Positions 17,231 through 26,016 of a stretch of 64,000 nucleotides of DNA are shown here, piece by piece. The stretch spans positions 434,001-498,000 of the forward strand of contig NZ_NJIF01000001.1 of assembly GCF_002209555.1 (NCBI RefSeq). The letters are read 5' to 3'. Source of the stretch: Achromobacter insolitus (GTDB lineage Bacteria; Pseudomonadota; Gammaproteobacteria; Burkholderiales; Burkholderiaceae_B). Position 1 is the stretch's first letter. Each line of letters starts with the position of its first letter. Under the pieces are notes generated by a model. It did not search any database, was not told the DNA's origin, and saw nothing but the letters and a program-made list of their open reading frames with translations. The translations under genes and the position numbers were made by a program.

Positions 17231-18343
17231 TCAAGGGCAGGATGCGCGGCGGCGAGGCTCGGGTTCCTCGTCGCCCACAACGAAGGTGGCGAAGTGGAAG
17301 ACGCCCACCGTGTCGTTCTGGACCACGTCCACGACCTCGCCGGCCAAGGTTTGCATCACCGACATGCCCTCCGGCACATCGGCCTGGCCGTCGCGCTTGG
17401 CGGCCTCGCCATTCCAGGGACTCAGCACCAGCACGCCCGGATACGGTTCGCGTGCATCGCCGCGGCCGCGTCGCATCGACTTCACCTGCGTGCCAGCGGC
17501 ATAGCTCACGCCGCCGAGCCGCGTCGGGCAGGCAAGTTCCGCGTCGCTGACCCGCAGCAGGCGCCGCGCCTCGTCCAGGTACAGCCGCGGCTCGCTCAAG
17601 GGCAGTCCGAATATCCGGACGGCCATCGGATTCTTGACCTCGATGCGCCAGCGGTCCGGATCGCGTGAACCGTCGGTGTAGACCGTGCCGCTGGAGCCAT
17701 AGACGATGGACCCCGGCGCGAGGTCCAGGGCTTCGGCGCGATTGCCCGGGCCCAGCACGCACTTGTCGAACGCCGTCATCGTGCCATCGCGCGCCACCTC
17801 GAACTCGATATCCTGTGTGGCGTCGCACTGCCAGCCCAGCACCGTCTGGGTGCCCGCGCCGCGCAGGATGACATTGCGCGGATAGCGGCCCCGCAAAGCG
17901 TAGGTTGCGTCGTCATAGTCAGAATTGAGATAACGCCGTGCGCTCGACGCCTGCACGCCATACATGGCCACGGGCTGCGGAAACTCCGCTTCGACATAGG
18001 TCTCCAGCTGCCCTTCGTCCTGCAGCTTCAGCCGTGTGCCCGCGGGCATGGCGGTGCCCCCGACGGTCGTGGCTTCCTGCAGCGTGACATTGCGGGCTGC
18101 CTCGGCGCGGGCGCCTTCCCGCTCGATTTGCCAGATCACCGTCTGCACCCAGGCATAGAAGGCAAACGGCACGGCCAGCACGACGAATACCAGGGATGAG
18201 GTCTTCCAGTACTTGCGCACCGTGCGGCGCGCGCCGCCACTGGCGACCAGGACCACGGCCCAGGCCAGCAGCACCAGGCCGGCCAGAAACCCAAGGGAAA
18301 CAAAAATGTAAAAGCCAGCGGAAGGCAACGCTATCGGAATCAT
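17231..18343 (-). CDS. Conserved membrane-anchored protein of unknown function
   Basis: Protein of about 370 residues that I do not recognise. Two hydrophobic segments near the N-terminus (about 8-33 and 48-66) are separated by a basic ARRTVRKYWK loop, then a short coiled region (IEREGARAEAARN) leads into a roughly 280-residue soluble domain with no known catalytic motif. That domain is rich in beta-type sequence and contains three cysteines. The most likely topology is an inner-membrane anchor with one large domain. The ATG at 18343 is chosen because it opens directly into the first membrane segment. The reading frame and codon bias fit a real gene lying downstream of the gltA terminator, but nothing nearby suggests a role. 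Confidence 0.65.
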   Translation of the reverse strand: MIPIALPSAGFYIFVSLGFLAGLVLLAWAVVLVASGGARRTVRKYWKTSSLVFVVLAVPFAFYAWVQTVIWQIEREGARAEAARNVTLQEATTVGGTAMPAGTRLKLQDEGQLETYVEAEFPQPVAMYGVQASSARRYLNSDYDDATYALRGRYPRNVILRGAGTQTVLGWQCDATQDIEFEVARDGTMTAFDKCVLGPGNRAEALDLAPGSIVYGSSGTVYTDGSRDPDRWRIEVKNPMAVRIFGLPLSEPRLYLDEARRLLRVSDAELACPTRLGGVSYAAGTQVKSMRRGRGDAREPYPGVLVLSPWNGEAAKRDGQADVPEGMSVMQTLAGEVVDVVQNDTVGVFHFATFVVGDEEPEPRRRASCP

Positions 18344-18399
18344 GGCAAGGATGGTACACGCCAAACCATCGCGCCGCGGCCACATGGCGAACGGACAAC

Positions 18400-18423
18400 A
18401 AAAAACCGCCCGAAGGCGGTTTC
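18400..18423 (-). terminator. Rho-independent terminator of the sdh-gltA operon
   Basis: On the minus strand, AACCGCC-TTCG-GGCGGTT followed by a T run (six A residues at 18400-18405 on the plus strand), just after the gltA stop at 18445. It ends the gntR-sdhCDAB-sdhE-gltA transcript and separates it from the unknown gene at 17231-18343. Confidence 0.9.
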
Positions 18424-18444
18424 TTGTTCAAGCGAGGCTGCGTA

Positions 18445-19755
18445 TCAACGCTTGTCCATCGGGGGCACGTCGCGCGTGACCGAACCGGTGAACAGCTGGC
18501 GCGGACGGCCGATCTTGTAATCGGGATCCGACAGCATTTCGTTCCACTGAGCGATCCAGCCCACCGTGCGGGCCAGCGCGAAGATGGCCGTGAACAGCGA
18601 GGTCGGGATGCCGATGGCGCGCTGGACGATACCCGAGTAGAAGTCCACGTTCGGGTACAGCTTGCGCTGCACGAAGTACGGGTCTTCCAGGGCGATGCGT
18701 TCCAGTTCCATGGCCAGCTTGAACAGCGGGTCGTTTTCCAGGCCCAGGGCCGAGAGCACTTCCTTGCAGGTTTCCTGCATCAGCTTGGCGCGCGGGTCGT
18801 AGTTCTTGTAGACGCGGTGGCCAAAGCCCATCAGGCGCACGCCCGAGTTCTTGTCCTTGACCTTCTCCATGAACTCGCCAACCTTGGCGATGCCGCCGTT
18901 GGCTTGCAGTTCTTCCAGCATTTGCAGGCAAGCTTCGTTGGCGCCGCCGTGAGCCGGGCCCCACAGGCAAGCCACGCCAGCCGAGATGGCGGCGAACGGG
19001 TTCGTGCCCGACGAACCGCACAGGCGGACGGTCGAGGTCGAAGCGTTCTGCTCGTGGTCGGCGTGCAGGATGAAGATGCGGTCCAGCGCGCGCTCGACGA
19101 CTTCGTTCACCTTGTATTCTTCGCACGGCGTGGCGAACATCATGCGCAGGAAGTTGCCCGTGTAGGACAGGTCATTCTGCGGGTAGATGAACGGTTGGCC
19201 TTGCGAGTACTTATAAGCCATCGCGACCAGCGTCGGCATCTTGGCGATCAGGCGGATGGCCGAGATGTGGCGATGCTGCGGGTTCGTGATGTCGGTGGAG
19301 TCGTGGTAGAACGCGGACAGCGCGCCGACCAGGCCCGTCAGCACGGCCATCGGGTGCGCATCGCGGCGGAAGCCACGCAGGAAGAAATGCAGCTGCTCGT
19401 TCACCATCGTGTGATGGGTCACTTGCGAATCGAAATCGGCCTTCTGGTCCTTGTTGGGCAGTTCGCCGTTCAGGATCAGGTAGCAGATGTCCATGAAGTC
19501 GCAATTGACGGCCAATTGCTCGATGGGGTAGCCGCGGTACAGCAGTTCGCCCTTGTCGCCGTCGATGTACGTGATGCCCGATTCGCAGGCAGCGGTGGAC
19601 ATGAAGCCGGGGTCAAACGTGAACATGCCCGTCTGGCCGTACAGCTTGCGGATGTCGATCACATCCGGACCGACCGTACCCTTGTAAACAGGGAACTCAA
19701 TAGGGGCGCTGCCATCCGAGAAGGATAGAGTGGCTTTTTTGTCAGACAGGTTCAT
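18445..19755 (-). CDS. gltA: Citrate synthase
   Basis: Type II (hexameric, NADH-sensitive class) citrate synthase condensing oxaloacetate and acetyl-CoA, 436 residues. Visible signatures include [34 protein letters not shown] with its histidine, [27 protein letters not shown] with the catalytic His, and [14 protein letters not shown] with the catalytic Asp. AGAGGA lies six bases before the ATG at 19755; an ATG two codons upstream is too close to that site. The gene is last in the sdhCDAB-sdhE-gltA operon, 19 bases after sdhE, and ends at a strong terminator. A second citrate-synthase-fold enzyme, prpC, is encoded at 27000. Confidence 0.97.
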   Translation of the reverse strand: MNLSDKKATLSFSDGSAPIEFPVYKGTVGPDVIDIRKLYGQTGMFTFDPGFMSTAACESGITYIDGDKGELLYRGYPIEQLAVNCDFMDICYLILNGELPNKDQKADFDSQVTHHTMVNEQLHFFLRGFRRDAHPMAVLTGLVGALSAFYHDSTDITNPQHRHISAIRLIAKMPTLVAMAYKYSQGQPFIYPQNDLSYTGNFLRMMFATPCEEYKVNEVVERALDRIFILHADHEQNASTSTVRLCGSSGTNPFAAISAGVACLWGPAHGGANEACLQMLEELQANGGIAKVGEFMEKVKDKNSGVRLMGFGHRVYKNYDPRAKLMQETCKEVLSALGLENDPLFKLAMELERIALEDPYFVQRKLYPNVDFYSGIVQRAIGIPTSLFTAIFALARTVGWIAQWNEMLSDPDYKIGRPRQLFTGSVTRDVPPMDKR

Positions 19756-19774
19756 GTTCATTCCTCTCAATTAA

Positions 19775-20035
19775 TCAGAGCGCGCGCATCTGGCCAATAA
19801 TGCGCCGAAGCCTGGGCGTGTCGAGCGCGCCCTCAAGCTCTTTGCGGGCCAGCAGCAAGTCGAGGAGGTCGTTGTCTCCCATCTCGAAAAGCTGCGTCAA
19901 TGCCGCCACGTCATCATCGGTGAGTTCGCCCTCGTGGGCGTCCAGATACCGGGTGATGATCAAGTCGTTTTCGAGCAAGCCGCGGCGCGCCCGCCAACGC
20001 AAACGCGCCCGCTCCAATTCAGTAAGCTTGCTCAT
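19775..20035 (-). CDS. sdhE: FAD assembly factor SdhE
   Basis: Small protein of 86 residues that promotes covalent FAD attachment to SdhA. The RRGLLENDL segment near residue 20 carries the RGxxE motif that defines the SdhE/Sdh5 family, and the rest is a predicted small helical bundle (DAHEGELTDDDVAALTQLFEMGDNDLLDLL). It lies between sdhB and gltA, the usual place in betaproteobacteria. An upstream GTG would add four residues; the ATG at 20035 is the conserved start. Confidence 0.93.
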   Translation of the reverse strand: MSKLTELERARLRWRARRGLLENDLIITRYLDAHEGELTDDDVAALTQLFEMGDNDLLDLLLARKELEGALDTPRLRRIIGQMRAL

Positions 20036-20055
20036 CCTACTTTGCACCTATAAAA

Positions 20056-20144
20056 GCCCCCACGCCGCACCCGCTACGCGGGCTTGCTGCCCCCCGAGGG
20101 GGCATTTTTGCCTTGGGACGGCCCGGCGGCAAGAAAATGCCGCC
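20056..20144 (+). repeat. Dispersed GC-rich palindromic repeat, single copy
   Basis: The 134-base gap between sdhB and sdhE contains a copy of the element that is tandemly repeated at 32531-32950. Shared blocks, in order, are GCCCCCACGC, a Gly-type GC stem, CTTGCTGCC followed by CCCCGAGGGGGC (core 20083-20103), GCCTTGGG and CGGCCCGGCGGC. The last block here forms a hairpin GGCGGCA-(6)-TGCCGCC. Being inside an operon, it could be an mRNA-stabilising or attenuating hairpin, as with REP elements between cistrons. Confidence 0.75.
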
Positions 20145-20169
20145 GGAGGCAAAATGCGCTTAATAAAAA

Positions 20170-20886
20170 CTAGACCGTACGGCGAACCATCAGTTCCTTG
20201 ATCTTGCCAATCGCCTTGGTCGGGTTCAGTCCCTTGGGACAGACGTCGACGCAGTTCATGATGGTGTGGCAACGGAACAGGCGGTACGGATCATCCAGGC
20301 TGTCCAGACGGCTGCCCGTGGCTTCGTCGCGGCTGTCGGCGATGAAGCGGTAGGCTTGCAGCAGGCCGGCCGGGCCGACGAACTTGTCCGGATTCCACCA
20401 GAACGACGGGCAGGAAGTGGAACAGCACGCGCACAGAATGCACTCGTACAGGCCATCCAGCTCTTCGCGCGCCTCGGGCGACTGCAGGCGTTCCTTTTCG
20501 GGCGGCGGCGTGTCGTTGATGAGGTACGGGCGGATCGAGTGGTACTGGTTGAAGAAGTGCGTCATGTCCACGATCAGGTCGCGGATGACGGGCAGGCCCG
20601 GCAGCGGACGCAGAACGATGGGTTCCTTCAGTTCGCGCAGGTTGGTCGTGCACGCCAGGCCGTTCTTGCCGTTGATGTTCATGGCGTCCGAACCGCACAC
20701 GCCTTCACGGCACGAGCGGCGCAGGGCCAGGCTGTCATCGACGTCGTTCTTGATGCGCACCAGCGCATCGAGCAGCATCTTGTCGGTCGGCTGGAGTTCG
20801 ACTTCCAGCTTCTGCATGTAGGGGCGCTCGTCCTTGTCCGGATCGTAGCGGTAGATTTCGAACTTGACGATTCTCTTGGTGCTCAT
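20170..20886 (-). CDS. sdhB: Succinate dehydrogenase iron-sulfur subunit
   Basis: Iron-sulfur subunit of complex II, carrying electrons from SdhA to ubiquinone; 238 residues. The N-terminal ferredoxin domain has CREGVCGSD and a later Cys79 for the [2Fe-2S] cluster. The C-terminal domain has [11 protein letters not shown] for [4Fe-4S] and [17 protein letters not shown] for [3Fe-4S], all intact. It sits 18 bases after sdhA on the minus strand and is followed by a repeat-bearing 134-base spacer before sdhE. It is peripheral on the cytoplasmic face of the inner membrane. Confidence 0.98.
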   Translation of the reverse strand: MSTKRIVKFEIYRYDPDKDERPYMQKLEVELQPTDKMLLDALVRIKNDVDDSLALRRSCREGVCGSDAMNINGKNGLACTTNLRELKEPIVLRPLPGLPVIRDLIVDMTHFFNQYHSIRPYLINDTPPPEKERLQSPEAREELDGLYECILCACCSTSCPSFWWNPDKFVGPAGLLQAYRFIADSRDEATGSRLDSLDDPYRLFRCHTIMNCVDVCPKGLNPTKAIGKIKELMVRRTV

Positions 20887-20904
20887 AGTGGGCTCAATCC
20901 GGAC

Positions 20905-22671
20905 TTAGAAGGTACGCGCCTTGGGCGGGAAGGACTCGACCGTCAGCGGCTTCATCTGCACGGGCTTGTAATCCAGGCGGCTGCCTTCGGAGTACCACAG
21001 CGTGTGCTTCAGCCAGTTTTCGTCGTCGCGCGTCGGATGGTCGTCCAGCGCGTGCGCGCCGCGGCTTTCGGTGCGGTTGGCGGCCGACTTGATGGTGGCG
21101 CGGGCCACTTCGGTCATGTTCGCCAATTCCAGCGCCTCGACGCGCGCGGTGTTGAACACCTTGGACTTGTCCTTGAAATAGATGTTGTCGGCTTGCTTGG
21201 CCAGATCCTCGATCTGGGTCACGCCTTCGTTCAGCAGCTCCAGCGTGCGGAACACGCCGCAGTGACGCTGCATCGAGAAGCGGATGGCATTGCCGATGTC
21301 CTGGGTCTTTTCGCCCGAGGTGCGCGATTCCAGCTTGTTGATGCGATCCATCGAGAATTCGACGGCTTGCTGCGGCACGGGCTGATGCGCGTGCTGGCGT
21401 TCCGGATGCGAATTGACGATGTGATTGCCGGTGGCGCGGCCGAACACGATCAGGTCCAGCAGCGAGTTGGTGCCCAGGCGGTTGGCGCCGTGCACCGACA
21501 CCGCGGCGCATTCGCCGATGGCGTACAGGCCGTTGACGATCTTGTTCTCGCCGTTTTCGCGCGTCAGCACCTGGCCGTGGTAGTTGGCCGGGATGCCGCC
21601 CATCTGGTAGTGGATGGTCGGAACGACGGGGATCGGTTCCTTGATCGGGTCCACGTTGCCGAATTTGATGGCGATTTCGCGGATCGAGGGCAGGCGCTTG
21701 TTGATGACGTCGGCGCCCAGGTGGTCCAGCTTGAGGACCACGTAGCTGCCGTCCGGACCGCAGCCGCGGCCTTCCTTGATTTCCTGGTCCATCGAACGGG
21801 ACACGAAGTCGCGCGGGGCCAGATCCTTCAGCGTGGGCGCATAGCGCTCCATGAAGCGTTCGCCATCCTTGTTCAGCAGGATGCCGCCTTCACCGCGCAC
21901 GCCTTCGGTGATAAGCACGCCGGCGCCGGCCACGCCGGTCGGGTGGAATTGCCAGAATTCCATGTCCTGCAGCGGGATGCCCGCGCGGGCGGCCATGCCC
22001 AGGCCGTCACCAGTGTTGATGAAGGCGTTGGTGGAAGCGGCCCAGATGCGGCCGGCGCCGCCGGTGGCCAGCACCGTGGTCTTGGCTTCCAGGATGTAGA
22101 TTTCGCCCGTTTCCATTTCCAGGGCGGTCACGCCAACGACGTCGCCCGCTTCGTTGCGCAGCAGGTCCAGCGCCATCCATTCGACGAAGAACTGGGTGCG
22201 TGCGGCGACGTTGCGCTGGTAGAGGGTGTGCAGCAGCGCGTGGCCGGTACGGTCGGCAGCGGCACAGGCGCGCTGGACCGGCTTTTCACCGAAGTTGGCG
22301 GTGTGGCCGCCGAACGGACGCTGGTAGATTGTGCCGTCGGGGTTGCGGTCGAACGGCATGCCGAAGTGCTCGAGCTCGTACACGGCGTTCGGCGCTTCGC
22401 GGCACATGAATTCGATGGCGTCCTGGTCGCCCAGCCAGTCCGAACCCTTGACGGTGTCGTACATGTGCCAGTACCAGTTGTCTTCGCTCATGTTGCCCAG
22501 CGAGGCGCTCACGCCGCCCTGTGCGGCAACCGTGTGCGAACGCGTGGGGAACACCTTGGACAGCACTGCAACGGACAGGCCCGCTTGGGACAGTTGCAGC
22601 GAACAACGCATGCCGGCTCCACCGGCGCCAACGACCACCACATCAAACTGGCGGCGCGGCAGGGATTTCAT
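20905..22671 (-). CDS. sdhA: Succinate dehydrogenase flavoprotein subunit
   Basis: Catalytic subunit oxidising succinate to fumarate, 588 residues, the same length as E. coli SdhA. The FAD-binding GAGGAGMRCSLQLSQAG lies at the N-terminus, SHTVAAQGG contains the histidine that carries covalent FAD, and HPTGVAGAG and GECAAVSVHGANRLGTNSL are hallmark segments of the capping and FAD domains. The ATG at 22671 is preferred over a GTG four codons upstream because MKSLPRRQFDVVVVG is the conserved beginning. It follows sdhD by 15 bases. SdhE, encoded downstream, matures this subunit. Confidence 0.98.
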   Translation of the reverse strand: MKSLPRRQFDVVVVGAGGAGMRCSLQLSQAGLSVAVLSKVFPTRSHTVAAQGGVSASLGNMSEDNWYWHMYDTVKGSDWLGDQDAIEFMCREAPNAVYELEHFGMPFDRNPDGTIYQRPFGGHTANFGEKPVQRACAAADRTGHALLHTLYQRNVAARTQFFVEWMALDLLRNEAGDVVGVTALEMETGEIYILEAKTTVLATGGAGRIWAASTNAFINTGDGLGMAARAGIPLQDMEFWQFHPTGVAGAGVLITEGVRGEGGILLNKDGERFMERYAPTLKDLAPRDFVSRSMDQEIKEGRGCGPDGSYVVLKLDHLGADVINKRLPSIREIAIKFGNVDPIKEPIPVVPTIHYQMGGIPANYHGQVLTRENGENKIVNGLYAIGECAAVSVHGANRLGTNSLLDLIVFGRATGNHIVNSHPERQHAHQPVPQQAVEFSMDRINKLESRTSGEKTQDIGNAIRFSMQRHCGVFRTLELLNEGVTQIEDLAKQADNIYFKDKSKVFNTARVEALELANMTEVARATIKSAANRTESRGAHALDDHPTRDDENWLKHTLWYSEGSRLDYKPVQMKPLTVESFPPKARTF

Positions 22672-22686
22672 GACAGAGACCACGGC

Positions 22687-23070
22687 TTAAATGCTCCAGA
22701 GGATTTGCGCGAAGTAAACGACCGAACCGACCAGCCAGAGGATCGTCAGCACTTGCAGCAGCAGGCGCACGCCCACCGACTTGACGTAGTCCATCCAGAT
22801 GTCGCGCACACCAATCCAGGCATGCCAGGCCAGCGCAATGAATGCAAGGGTGGCCAGGATCTGGCCAACCGGAAGAACGCCCACGTAGAAATTGAACAGC
22901 GCGGTCCAGTGCTCGTACGTGAAGGCCGGCATCATCAGGATGCCGATGAGCAGCACCAGCGTGTACACGGCCATGATGACGGCGGTGATGCGCTGGATGA
23001 TGAAATCCATGACGCCGTAATGGGCGCCCACGACCAGACGCTTGGGTCCGTAGTTTTTGACGTCGGCCAT
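22687..23070 (-). CDS. sdhD: Succinate dehydrogenase membrane anchor SdhD
   Basis: Hydrophobic anchor of complex II, 127 residues with three membrane helices (about 27-50, 60-80 and 95-115). The start region KRLVVGAHYGVMDFIIQRITAV and the mid-protein ALAWHAWIGVRDIWMDYV, with its heme-ligand-type histidine and quinone-site Asp-Tyr, are typical of SdhD. Its ATG overlaps the sdhC stop by one base (TAATG), showing translational coupling. Confidence 0.95.
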   Translation of the reverse strand: MADVKNYGPKRLVVGAHYGVMDFIIQRITAVIMAVYTLVLLIGILMMPAFTYEHWTALFNFYVGVLPVGQILATLAFIALAWHAWIGVRDIWMDYVKSVGVRLLLQVLTILWLVGSVVYFAQILWSI

Positions 23071-23483
23071 TACAGCACTCCGAACAGTTTGAGGGCGAAC
23101 ACCAGGGTCAGCGCCAGGCTCACCCCGAAAACCACGCCGGCGCTCTTCTTGGCCGACAGCTTGTCGATGCCGATGTGCAGGTCCAGCAGCAGGTAGCGGA
23201 TGCCGGCACAGAAGTGGTGCAGATAGCCCCAGATCAGGACCAGGAAGACAAGCTTGACGATCGGGTTGCCAGCGTACGCGGCCACGGCTGCGAACGTCTG
23301 CGGCGCGGCCACGCTGGCCGCGAACAGCGGCAGAATGACCAAGGGAAGACAGAGGAACAGCAGCGCGCCGCTGACGCGGTGCAGAATGGACAGCTTGCCG
23401 GCCAGGGGCAGGCGGTAGCTGGCGAGTTGCGCAATACCAATATTGCGAAACTGCGGACGTGGCTTGGCAGCGGTGTCGGACAT
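23070..23483 (-). CDS. sdhC: Succinate dehydrogenase cytochrome b556 subunit SdhC
   Basis: Membrane subunit of complex II with three helices, 137 residues. The KLSILHRVSGALLFLCLP segment holds the SxxxR quinone-site residues (Ser in SILHRVSG) and the HHFCAGIRYLLLDLHIG segment holds the heme histidine. First structural gene of the sdh operon, 121 bases after gntR on the same strand. No convincing promoter hexamers were found in that 121-base gap, so a promoter there or read-through from gntR are both possible. Confidence 0.95.
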   Translation of the reverse strand: MSDTAAKPRPQFRNIGIAQLASYRLPLAGKLSILHRVSGALLFLCLPLVILPLFAASVAAPQTFAAVAAYAGNPIVKLVFLVLIWGYLHHFCAGIRYLLLDLHIGIDKLSAKKSAGVVFGVSLALTLVFALKLFGVL

Positions 23484-23604
23484 GACGGCCTCGGTGTTTC
23501 GGAACTAGGGAATCGTTACGGCGGAAATGCCGTAGCCCTTGCGGGCAAACACGGTATTTTCGCCCAGAGATAGGGTCGGTATCAAATCGTAGGTAAAAAA
23601 CTCA

Positions 23605-24405
23605 TCAATTCAGACTATTGCGGTAGTGGTATCGATCGGTCAAGTACAACCCCCGGCGAATTTCCATGGGGCGGTCACCATACGTATAAGACACCCTATC
23701 CACCTGCAACAACGGCGTCCCGGCGGGAACATTAAGCAACGGACAGACCTCGGCCGGGGCGATCACCGCGCGCAGCTTTTCGTCCGCGCGCACCATGCTC
23801 ACGCCGAATTCGGATTCGAACAGACCGTAGAGCGGCGCCTTGTTGGCGGTCAACAGCTCCAGGGTCAGTCCACGGAAGATGGATCCAGGCAGCCAGATGT
23901 CGTCCACGACGGTGGGCGTCTGCCCCATGGACAGCAGGCGGCGGATCATGACAACGGTTTCGCCGGCCCGCAGGTCCAGGGCGCGCGCGATCTCCGCGGG
24001 CGCCCGCAGGCGCCGGCATTCCAGGATGCGGCTTTCGGCCCGGCCGGCTTCGCCTTCGTCATCGGCGGCCAGGCGCAGGAAGCGGTAGCGCACGCGCGCT
24101 TCGTGGTGGGTGGCGACGAAAGTGCCCTTGCCCTGGCGGCGCAGCAGCATGTGCTCGGCGGCCAGTTCATCGACCGCCTTGCGCACCGTACCCTGGCTCA
24201 CCTGGAAACGGGCAGCCAGATCGATTTCGCTGGGGATGAGTTCGCCGGGCTTCCATTCGCCGCGTTCCAGGCTCTGGACAAGCAGATCCTTGATTTGCCG
24301 GTAGAGCGGACTGAAAGCGGCCCCCTCGCCCGCCGTACGGGCGGCGCGAATGCGTAAGGAGGTTTCGGGCCGGGGCTCTGCCATGGATCTTTTTGATTGA
24401 GTCAT
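23605..24405 (-). CDS. GntR/HutC-family regulator next to the sdh operon
   Basis: Transcriptional regulator of about 266 residues. A GntR winged HTH covers roughly residues 35-100 (PLYRQIKDLLVQSLERGEWKP, then IPSEIDLAARFQVSQGTVRKAVDEL, then RRQGKGTFVA). A UTRA effector domain follows (about 120-260), which in HutC-type regulators binds a small metabolite. It lies upstream of and codirectional with sdhC and divergent from mdh. A perfect TCTTATATAAGA palindrome sits in the divergent spacer, which suggests control of itself and of mdh, and possibly of sdh-gltA. The likely effector is a TCA intermediate; this is inference from position. ATG at 24405 chosen over 24384. Confidence 0.88.
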   Translation of the reverse strand: MTQSKRSMAEPRPETSLRIRAARTAGEGAAFSPLYRQIKDLLVQSLERGEWKPGELIPSEIDLAARFQVSQGTVRKAVDELAAEHMLLRRQGKGTFVATHHEARVRYRFLRLAADDEGEAGRAESRILECRRLRAPAEIARALDLRAGETVVMIRRLLSMGQTPTVVDDIWLPGSIFRGLTLELLTANKAPLYGLFESEFGVSMVRADEKLRAVIAPAEVCPLLNVPAGTPLLQVDRVSYTYGDRPMEIRRGLYLTDRYHYRNSLN

Positions 24406-24576
24406 GTTTATCCGGGGAAATGGGAAGGCGGCGCAAGGCAGCGAACCCATCCGCAATGCGCTGCTGCCGCCGGTGTTCTGGCTTGATACAGGCGCGCAAC
24501 TAAAACCAGGTTGCGGCGCATTCGAATAAACGCTCTATTGTGGCATATCGGCCGGGAGGCTGTCCAACGTCTTATG

Positions 24577-24628
24577 TCTTATATAAGATAGAAGAGCAAT
24601 TGACGGACACGTAAATTCGATCTAGGAT
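24577..24628 (+). promoter_or_regulatory. mdh promoter with adjacent palindromic operator
   Basis: The 370-base divergent gap 24406-24775 between gntR and mdh holds no gene. It contains a sigma70-like promoter toward mdh, TTGACG at 24600-24605, 17 bases, TAGGAT at 24623-24628. A perfect 12-base palindrome TCTTATATAAGA at 24577-24588 lies just upstream of the -35. The site is a natural candidate for the neighbouring GntR protein. The implied mdh leader is about 140 bases long. Confidence 0.6.
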
Positions 24629-24775
24629 TCAACGCTGCCCGGGCTCCGCGCCTGCCACTGTGCGCACCGCTGAATACGCCGCTGCGCACACCGTTGCACC
24701 CGCGTCGATTTCCACGCCCAACGATTACACTGATTGGTGAGATTTTTTCTCGCCAAACCATTACGGAGAACGTCC

Positions 24776-25765
24776 ATGTCCAAGCCTGCCTTGCGTGTCG
24801 CCGTCACCGGCGCCGCCGGCCAAATCGGTTACGCACTGCTATTCCGCATCGCCTCGGGCGAAATGCTGGGTAAAGATCAACCCGTCATCCTGCAACTGCT
24901 GGAAATCCCCGACGAGAAAGCGCAAAAGGCCCTGAAGGGCGTCATCATGGAACTGGATGACTGCGCCTTCCCGCTGCTGCAAGAAGTCACCGCCCACAGC
25001 GACCCGCGCACCGCATTCAAGGACGCCGACGTGGCCCTGCTGGTTGGCGCCCGCCCGCGCGGCCCCGGCATGGAACGCAAGGACCTGCTGTCGGTCAACG
25101 CCCAGATCTTCACGGCCCAGGGCAAGGCCCTGAACGACGTCGCCAGCCGCAACGTCAAGGTCCTGGTCGTCGGCAACCCGGCCAACACCAACGCCTACAT
25201 CGCCATGAAGTCGGCGCCGGACCTGCCCGCCAAGAACTTCACCGCCATGCTGCGCCTGGACCACAACCGCGCCCTGTCGCAACTGGCCGCCAAGTCCGGC
25301 AAGGCCGTCGCCGACATCGAAAAGCTGGTCGTGTGGGGCAACCACTCGCCCACGATGTACCCCGACTATCGCTTCGCCACCGTCGGCGGCGAATCGCTGT
25401 CCAAGCTGATCAACGACGACGCCTGGAACCGCGACACGTTCATCCCCACCGTGGGCAAGCGCGGCGCCGCCATCATCGAAGCCCGCGGCCTGTCCTCGGC
25501 CGCTTCGGCCGCCAACGCCGCCATCGACCACGTCCGTGACTGGGTCCTGGGCAGCAACGGCAAGTGGGTCACGATGGGCATCCCGTCCGACGGCTCCTAC
25601 GGCATCCCCGAAGGCATCATCTACGGCGTGCCGGTCATCACCGAAAACGGCGAATACAAGCGCGTCGAAGGCCTGGAAATCGACGCCTTCTCGCGCGAGC
25701 GCCTGGACTTCACGCTGAAAGAGCTCCTCGAAGAGCGCGACGGCGTCAAGGACCTGCTGAAGTAA
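24776..25765 (+). CDS. mdh: Malate dehydrogenase
   Basis: NAD-dependent oxidation of malate to oxaloacetate, 329 residues, of the long cytosolic-type Mdh found in betaproteobacteria. The Rossmann motif [14 protein letters not shown] is at the N-terminus, [15 protein letters not shown] holds the mobile loop with the substrate arginines, [11 protein letters not shown] is the cofactor segment, and [13 protein letters not shown] holds the catalytic histidine. GGAGAA precedes the ATG at 24776. Divergent from gntR and driven by a good promoter 150-175 bases upstream. A hairpin without a T run follows. Confidence 0.97.
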   Translation: MSKPALRVAVTGAAGQIGYALLFRIASGEMLGKDQPVILQLLEIPDEKAQKALKGVIMELDDCAFPLLQEVTAHSDPRTAFKDADVALLVGARPRGPGMERKDLLSVNAQIFTAQGKALNDVASRNVKVLVVGNPANTNAYIAMKSAPDLPAKNFTAMLRLDHNRALSQLAAKSGKAVADIEKLVVWGNHSPTMYPDYRFATVGGESLSKLINDDAWNRDTFIPTVGKRGAAIIEARGLSSAASAANAAIDHVRDWVLGSNGKWVTMGIPSDGSYGIPEGIIYGVPVITENGEYKRVEGLEIDAFSRERLDFTLKELLEERDGVKDLLK

Positions 25766-25782
25766 GCAGCGCACGAGTAAAG

Positions 25783-25810
25783 AATTGGGCCCGTTTGCGC
25801 GGGCCCAATT
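25783..25810. terminator. Hairpin after mdh
   Basis: Perfect 11-bp stem (AATTGGGCCCG and its complement) with a 6-base loop, 17 bases after the mdh stop. There is no T run on the plus strand, so termination may be partial and prpB could be reached by read-through. Confidence 0.6.
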
Positions 25811-25834
25811 CCTAAGCAAGACCGAAACATAAAC

Positions 25835-25933
25835 CTGTCCCTTTGCCCCTCGGCAAGGAATGTCGCGAAGGGGACAGATTTATTTTCCGGGCCCGCGGTA
25901 AGGTCAGGAACCAGGACGGGACACGTCCCGTCC
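25835..25933. repeat. Two hairpins in the mdh-prpB spacer
   Basis: The first pairs CTGTCCC (25835-25841) with GGGACAG (25871-25877), flanked by AAA and TTT. The second is a 9-bp stem GGACGGGAC/GTCCCGTCC (25914-25933) with a 2-base gap. They lie 80-180 bases before prpB. They may be dispersed hairpin repeats or leader structures; nothing distinguishes these here. Confidence 0.4.
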
Positions 25934-26016
25934 GGGCCTGCCGCCCGCCAGTCCGCAGTCCAGTCGTTCCATCCGGGGCCCATGAAAACACCCGGTCCAA
26001 GTTACGGAGACCACCC

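Noticed and set aside
20266..23196. Plus-strand open frame of 976 codons over sdhB, sdhA and sdhD
   Set aside because: Antisense shadow of the complex II genes, crossing three gene boundaries.
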